The notes under the pieces were generated by a model. The model was given only the letters and a program-made list of their open reading frames with translations, searched no databases and was not told where the DNA came from. A program made the position numbers and the translations under genes. DNA of 18,966 bases from JAFGPF01 sp964500415 (GTDB lineage: Bacteria; Chloroflexota; Dehalococcoidia; Dehalococcoidales; RBG-16-60-22), in the NCBI GenBank assembly GCA_964500415.1, contig CAZCOB010000043.1:1-18966 (forward strand), written 5' to 3'. Below, piece by piece: positions 15,517-18,966 of the stretch (positions are counted from its first letter, which is position 1; every line of letters starts with the position of its first letter).

Positions 15517-16347
15517 ATGATTGGCAAAACCGAGATAGACGAAGCGAAAAAGGAGAGAATAATAGATAAGGCGGGGCATCTTGCTGACGAACTCGGGGCG
15601 AAATACATGGCCTGCGCCCCGGCCACTTTCGGGGCAATATGCGATGCGTTCAGGTCCGAAGGTATCGAGTTATTCACGCCTGAAATTCAAGAAGCGTTGG
15701 CCCAGGGAATGATAGGGCTCCATGGAGGTGTCGCCATGACAGGAGTCGGCACCTGTGGAGCTGTTGTCGCTTCTACCTTTCTTATAAGTTATGTGGTTGG
15801 TGTTACCACCGAGGAGCTATCGAAAAACGGCAATCTTAATTATGCTGCCTCCGTTCCCGCCGTGGAATACGTAATCGATAGATTTGAGGAGGATTACGGC
15901 GCCATAGATTGCCTTAGAGTACGCTATAATCGGGTTCAACGTGCTTTAGACCTTATGGACCCCGATGCCCGGATACTTGAGATGACCTTTGCTCTTTATG
16001 AAAAAGAGAAATGCGGAATGACCTCGCCTTATTTCGAAGGAGGCCGCGACCAGACGCCACCTGTAAGAGGCGCACGCTGGGCAGTAGAAGCTATTTGTGA
16101 TTTACTGAGGATGGAACCCGAAGAACGAAAGGAGCTCCCGCCACACCTGAAAGGCCTGGGGATGCAGGAGATGGCGCCCAAGCTCCAGAAGGTCGCTGAT
16201 GCGTTGAAAGAACTGGGGTGGGGACGCCCCAACGAGAAAATCTCTTACCGCGATTACCGTACTTTTAAACTGAAGGGGAAAAAGGGAGTAGAAGAGAAAA
16301 GGCTGGGTTCTTTAAGCGCCCCGAAGAAGGAAGAATACAATACTTAA
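15517..16347 (+). CDS. C_GCAxxG_C_C family redox protein (putative)
   Basis: A 276-residue protein of the C_GCAxxG_C_C type (PF09719), predicted cysteine-rich redox proteins common in anaerobes with no agreed biochemical role. The cysteine pattern is visible: Cys33 and Cys42 in ACAPATFGAICD, Cys80 in the signature GTCGAVV, and Cys132 in DCLRVRY; Cys166 is extra. The family core is about 120-150 residues, so the last 110 or so residues form a charged, unrecognised extension. ATG 15517 is preceded by an excellent GAGGAGGT (15505-15512); a TTATG start at 15466 is much less likely. The gene follows livF by 120 bases on the same strand and may be cotranscribed, suggesting a redox task linked to the imported compound. 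Confidence 0.68.
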   Translation: MIGKTEIDEAKKERIIDKAGHLADELGAKYMACAPATFGAICDAFRSEGIELFTPEIQEALAQGMIGLHGGVAMTGVGTCGAVVASTFLISYVVGVTTEELSKNGNLNYAASVPAVEYVIDRFEEDYGAIDCLRVRYNRVQRALDLMDPDARILEMTFALYEKEKCGMTSPYFEGGRDQTPPVRGARWAVEAICDLLRMEPEERKELPPHLKGLGMQEMAPKLQKVADALKELGWGRPNEKISYRDYRTFKLKGKKGVEEKRLGSLSAPKKEEYNT

Positions 16348-16360
16348 CAGCCGGTGCCGG

Positions 16361-17227
16361 ATGCAATCCTGTTTTTATGGAGGTGGATGGCCCCGGATTT
16401 CGACTCTCCCAAGTGGAGAAATCGGCAGTTATCCCGGTAACCGTACGGTATATGAAGATATTGAAATAGAGCCGGACTATTTACCTGGAATTGATGCCAA
16501 AAATCTTAGGGAATTGGCCTGCCACGAGTCTACACGCTATAGCCAAAAGACTAGGGACACCATCTCTCGTGAGTATGCCCACTTTGACCCTTGGCTTGGG
16601 CACTGTCCATGGTTAAGAAAAAATAGTGACCATCGTCTGGGTGCATTTGGGCAGGTAGGAAGTCCTCAAGGAGTCCTTAGGAATTGTGATGTAGGCAAGG
16701 GTAGTTTGTTCCTTTTTTTCAGCCGATCCAAACCCGTTGATGGGAATAGGGAGAGCAAGTTCAACAATATTGATATTAGCCGTGACCATCTTGAGGAAGG
16801 AGTAGCTTTTATCTATGGGTGGTTCAAAGTTGGGGAGGTTATTGACAAGTATGACGATATTTACAGCAAACTCAGTGAAATGGATGCAAGAGAACTTGTT
16901 CAACGCCATCCCCATGCCACCAAAGAATACTTTGATGATCCTAGGTCTACATACAAGAACAACACTATCTATATAGCGGATAAATACCTTTTTTATAATT
17001 CTGTTGAGTACCGGGGGTGTGGCTATTTCCCCAAATTAAGTGAAAACCTGCTTCTTTCCGCAACCGAATCTGCCCAGAAACCTTTTCATCATTGGTTACC
17101 TAGCCTCTGGAAAATGCCGCCCGGACTATCTTGTCGGAATTCTCTAATTTATCTGAAGGATTGGCTTGATGATAATCTGATGCAACACAGAACATTTGGG
17201 CAAGAATTTGTTTTTAACAGTAGTTAA
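16361..17227 (+). CDS. Nmad3-like protein (nucleotide-modification-associated domain 3)
   Basis: A 288-residue protein resembling the Nmad3 domain, predicted from comparative genomics to act in systems that modify DNA bases; no reaction has been established to my knowledge. Supporting stretches are YGGGWPRISTLPSGEIGSYP, RTVYEDIEI, AHFDPWLGH, AFGQVGSPQGVL, VGKGSLFLFF, FIYGWFKVGEVID, RHPHA and NTIYIADKYL, in the family order. ATG 16361 has no ribosome-binding site, and similarity to the usual N-terminus (Ser-Arg then Tyr-Gly-Gly) seems to begin upstream. In-frame codons before the ATG read ILNSRCR, starting with ATA at 16340, six bases after AAGGAAG (16327-16333), so the start may be non-standard or mutated. 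It stands alone, with no methylase or modification gene near it. Confidence 0.6.
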   Translation: MQSCFYGGGWPRISTLPSGEIGSYPGNRTVYEDIEIEPDYLPGIDAKNLRELACHESTRYSQKTRDTISREYAHFDPWLGHCPWLRKNSDHRLGAFGQVGSPQGVLRNCDVGKGSLFLFFSRSKPVDGNRESKFNNIDISRDHLEEGVAFIYGWFKVGEVIDKYDDIYSKLSEMDARELVQRHPHATKEYFDDPRSTYKNNTIYIADKYLFYNSVEYRGCGYFPKLSENLLLSATESAQKPFHHWLPSLWKMPPGLSCRNSLIYLKDWLDDNLMQHRTFGQEFVFNSS

Positions 17228-17479
17228 GTATTCTACCAGTGGTTCAATGATAAGTTGCTTCCTGAAATATGATCAAATATATAGTTCAGGGTAACATTTT
17301 AGTATATTGTTACCTCATTGCAATGTAGCGAATCGTGCAATCTCGCTCTATCCAACAGAAAGTCATAAGGTAGAATTTCAATATCGAAATTATCACCCCC
17401 CTCCGGGTTCAGGATGATAAGTTTTGACTCTTAAGCTTCACGGCATATAAATAATTAGCCGTCGAGAGTAATAAGGGGA

Positions 17480-17508
17480 TTGACAATAATATTAACATAG
17501 TGTAAATT
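17480..17508 (+). promoter_or_regulatory. Candidate sigma-70 promoter of the DtxR-family gene
   Basis: A consensus TTGACA (17480-17485), a 17-base spacer and TAAATT (17503-17508) point to the regulator gene at 17555. The DtxR-like box begins four bases after the -10, where a bound repressor would cover the start point. Confidence 0.55.
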
Positions 17509-17511
17509 AAA

Positions 17512-17530
17512 AATAGTTAGTCTATTCTAA
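17512..17530. promoter_or_regulatory. DtxR/IdeR-like operator upstream of the regulator
   Basis: The 19 bases match the DtxR/IdeR consensus TTAGGTTAGSCTAACCTAA at 12 positions, including the GTTAG half. It also contains the perfect inverted repeat GTTAG-N6-CTAAC (17516-17531). Its place just after the promoter -10 suggests autorepression by the metal-loaded regulator. Confidence 0.5.
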
Positions 17531-17554
17531 CAATATGCTAATTAAGGGATAACG

Positions 17555-18058
17555 ATGATTGGAAGTGTTTCTAACCAGCAGACAGCCAGTATGGAAGATT
17601 ATCTCGAGACGATAGCTTTGCTTAAAGAAGAAGGCAAGCCTGTTACGGTAACCGCTATTAGTAAGGCTATGGGGGTTAAAAAGCCAAGTGTTAACTGGGC
17701 TTTAACGAAGTTATCGGTAACTGGGCTGGTTTTACATGAGAAGTACGGCGACGTGGAACTAACTGCTGAAGGGGCAAAGATAGCTGAGGACGTATATCAG
17801 CGCCACAAGATACTGCGTCGGTTTTTGGTTGATATTCTGGATGTTGACTATGATACGGCTGATAATGATGCCTGCCGGATGGAGCATGTTCTGAGCAGAG
17901 CCAGCCTGTCCAGATTGGAGAAATTTATTGACTTCGTACTGAACTGCCCCAGGGGAAATCCTGAGTGGCTGACAGGCTTTAATTACTATATTGAACATGG
18001 CAAGCGAGATGCTGAACTGCTGGCGAGGTGCCAGAGAGAAGATAAAATAGAGCAGTAG
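17555..18058 (+). CDS. DtxR/MntR-family metal-dependent transcriptional repressor
   Basis: A 167-residue winged-helix repressor that would bind its operator when loaded with Fe2+ or Mn2+. The N-terminal DNA-binding domain covers about residues 10-75 (SMEDYLETIALL, VTAISKAMGVKKPSVNWALTKL, the wing ending DVELTAEG), and the dimerisation and metal domain follows; the SH3-like third domain of DtxR is absent. Metal residues are mixed: Asp15 and Glu18 correspond to Asp8 and Glu11 of MntR, His84 to its His77, but Cys107-x2-Glu110-His111 (ACRMEH) matches Cys102, Glu105 and His106 of DtxR. ATG 17555 has AAGGG six bases ahead. Genes for ferrous-iron uptake follow, so iron is the likely signal. Confidence 0.92.
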   Translation: MIGSVSNQQTASMEDYLETIALLKEEGKPVTVTAISKAMGVKKPSVNWALTKLSVTGLVLHEKYGDVELTAEGAKIAEDVYQRHKILRRFLVDILDVDYDTADNDACRMEHVLSRASLSRLEKFIDFVLNCPRGNPEWLTGFNYYIEHGKRDAELLARCQREDKIEQ

Positions 18059-18071
18059 TTTTTTTACCTTA

Positions 18072-18090
18072 AAATGTTAGACTAGCCTTA
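18072..18090. promoter_or_regulatory. DtxR/IdeR-like operator upstream of feoA
   Basis: AAATGTTAGACTAGCCTTA matches the DtxR/IdeR consensus at 14 of 19 positions, with the central GTTAG-N-CTA core intact. It overlaps the end of a TAAAAT (18070-18075) that could be the -10 of a feo promoter, although no good -35 is visible. It lies 115 bases ahead of the first feoA start. Confidence 0.6.
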
Positions 18091-18204
18091 CTTTAATTGG
18101 AGTAATAAGTACTGATAGGCACAGGTTTTATTTACTCTGCACGAGGGAAAAGGAGATAACCAGTTTATATGAAATCACGAACAAGTATTAGAGGAGGCAA
18201 ATGT

Positions 18205-18438
18205 ATGTCAGTCAAAATACTGAGCGATTTGAAGAAAGGTGATAAGGGCAAAATTGTCAAGATTAGTGGCAGCGGGAGTGTTCACCGCCGGCTCCTGGAT
18301 ATGGGGCTGGTATCCGGAAGCGAGATAGAAATGCAGGGGGTAGCCCCACTGGGAGACCCGATAGAGATCAAGGTCAAGGGCTACAACCTATCGTTGCGCA
18401 AGGAAGAGGCAGCCAGCATTAAAGTAGAGGTAGCCTAA
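18205..18438 (+). CDS. feoA: Ferrous iron transport protein A, first copy
   Basis: A 77-residue SH3-like protein that accompanies the FeoB iron channel in the cytoplasm. The landmarks GDKGKIVKISGSG, RRLLDMGLVSGSEIEM, PLGDPIEIKVKGYNLSLRKEEA are those of FeoA. ATG 18205 is chosen because GAGGAGG (18191-18197) precedes it by seven bases; an upstream ATG at 18169 would add 12 residues with no ribosome-binding site. It abuts a second feoA without a gap. Confidence 0.93.
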   Translation: MSVKILSDLKKGDKGKIVKISGSGSVHRRLLDMGLVSGSEIEMQGVAPLGDPIEIKVKGYNLSLRKEEAASIKVEVA

Positions 18439-18675
18439 ATGGTAAGTCGAGGCATCCCGCTGGTCATGGCCAGCCCCGGCAAGCTGCTTACGGTCATTGG
18501 TATTAACGCTGGCTGGGGGTTGCAGAGAAGACTAGCCGATATGGGTTTAACTCCTGGCATCCAGATACGAGTCATGAGCGGTCAGCGCGCCGGTTCAGTG
18601 CTTATTGACCTTAGAGGCTCAAGGTTAGGACTGGGCCGCGGTGTAGCACAAAAGATTTTAGTGAAGGAGAGCTAA
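18439..18675 (+). CDS. feoA: Ferrous iron transport protein A, second copy
   Basis: A 78-residue FeoA-domain protein: LLTVIGINAGWGLQRRLADMGLTPGIQIRVM and GSVLIDLRGSRLGLGRGVAQKI are family-typical. ATG 18439 directly follows the stop of the first feoA, with GAGGT inside that gene's end; MASPGK at 18466 is an alternative start. One base separates its stop from feoB. Two adjacent FeoA proteins may both dock on FeoB, as seen in several anaerobes. Confidence 0.9.
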   Translation: MVSRGIPLVMASPGKLLTVIGINAGWGLQRRLADMGLTPGIQIRVMSGQRAGSVLIDLRGSRLGLGRGVAQKILVKES

Positions 18676-18676
18676 G

Positions 18677-18966
18677 ATGGTTAAAAGAGAGATAGTTATT
18701 GCCCTGGCAGGTAACCCCAATTCGGGGAAGACCACGGTATTTAACAATCTGACCGGAGCCAAGCAGCATGTTGGTAACTGGCCCGGGGTTACCGTGGAAA
18801 AGAAGGAAGGAAGTTGCAGCTTTCGGGGGTACAGTATAAAAGTGGTCGATCTACCCGGGGTTTACAGCCTTACCGCTTATTCTCCTGATGAGGTTGTCGC
18901 CAGGAATTTTGTTATTGATGAAAAACCGGACATGGTCGTGGATATTGTTGATGCTTCAAATCTGGA
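18677..18966 (+). CDS. feoB: Ferrous iron transport protein B, N-terminal part (runs off the window)
   Basis: The first 96 codons of FeoB, the inner-membrane Fe2+ transporter with an N-terminal G domain. The frame stays open to the last base. The G1 loop GNPNSGKTT (residues 12-20), the switch region VGNWPGVTVEKKEG and the G3 motif DLPGVYSLT are all present and intact. ATG 18677 follows GGAG (about 18665) and lies one base after the second feoA stop. The membrane part is outside the window. Confidence 0.95.
   Translation, partial: MVKREIVIALAGNPNSGKTTVFNNLTGAKQHVGNWPGVTVEKKEGSCSFRGYSIKVVDLPGVYSLTAYSPDEVVARNFVIDEKPDMVVDIVDASNL

Larger units (their letters stand above)
17228..17554. other. Hairpin-rich intergenic region before the iron regulator
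   Basis: There is no gene in these 327 bases. They hold a perfect seven-pair stem GGTAACA/TGTTACC (17290-17314, loop 11), a ten-base palindrome CATTGCAATG (17316-17325) right after it, a TTATCA/TGATAA hairpin at 17390-17420 followed by GTTTT that could be a weak terminator for the upstream gene, and the promoter and operator of the downstream regulator. Confidence 0.5.

Noticed and set aside
18020..18065. Terminator at the end of the regulator gene
   Set aside because: The CTGGC/GCCAG hairpin is inside the coding end and about 25 bases away from the T7 run, too far for an intrinsic terminator.

Overview
The window looks like part of the chromosome of a strictly anaerobic, moderate-GC bacterium with a catabolic lifestyle. 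Evidence for this is a glycyl-radical enzyme with its radical-SAM activase, an [FeS]-motif-less molybdopterin enzyme of the pyrogallol-phloroglucinol transhydroxylase type, a C_GCAxxG_C_C redox protein and a Feo ferrous-iron system. The Ala-Pro linker behind the lipobox of the ABC binding protein and the overall gene mix are reminiscent of Dehalococcoidia (Chloroflexota) or of Desulfobacterota. This placement is an impression only; no phylogenetic marker lies in the window.

Layout. (1) 1-4738: a plus-strand run holding the end of a TRAP transporter large permease, a glycyl-radical activating enzyme, a glycyl-radical enzyme (GRE), and an HSL-type alpha/beta hydrolase, followed by the start of an unrecognised gene at 4768. 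(2) 4907-7385: two different, apparently intact IS3-family insertion sequences lying back to back (the left one on the minus strand, the right one on the plus strand), which cut off the gene starting at 4768. (3) 7654-10332: a large transhydroxylase-like molybdopterin oxidoreductase without its iron-sulfur partner. (4) 10712-15396: a complete LivK-H-M-G-F branched-chain-amino-acid-type ABC importer, followed at 15517 by a C_GCAxxG_C_C protein. (5) 16361-17227: an orphan Nmad3-like protein whose start is questionable, then a gene-free, hairpin-rich stretch. (6) 17555-18966: a DtxR/MntR-family regulator, two FeoA genes and the start of feoB, with DtxR-like boxes ahead of both the regulator and the feo genes.

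How they may work together. Region 1 reads as one operon in which a TRAP carrier brings in a small organic anion that the GRE converts; the active-site cysteine motif is GCVT, not the GCVE seen in the well-known GRE eliminases and hydroxyphenylacetate decarboxylase, so the reaction is open. Regions 3 and 4 could form an uptake-and-conversion unit for (hydroxy)aromatic acids, since Liv-type importers often carry such compounds and transhydroxylase acts on polyhydroxybenzenes; this is inference from neighbourhood. Region 6 is a self-contained iron-uptake module with apparent autoregulation. No tRNA, rRNA or CRISPR array was seen.
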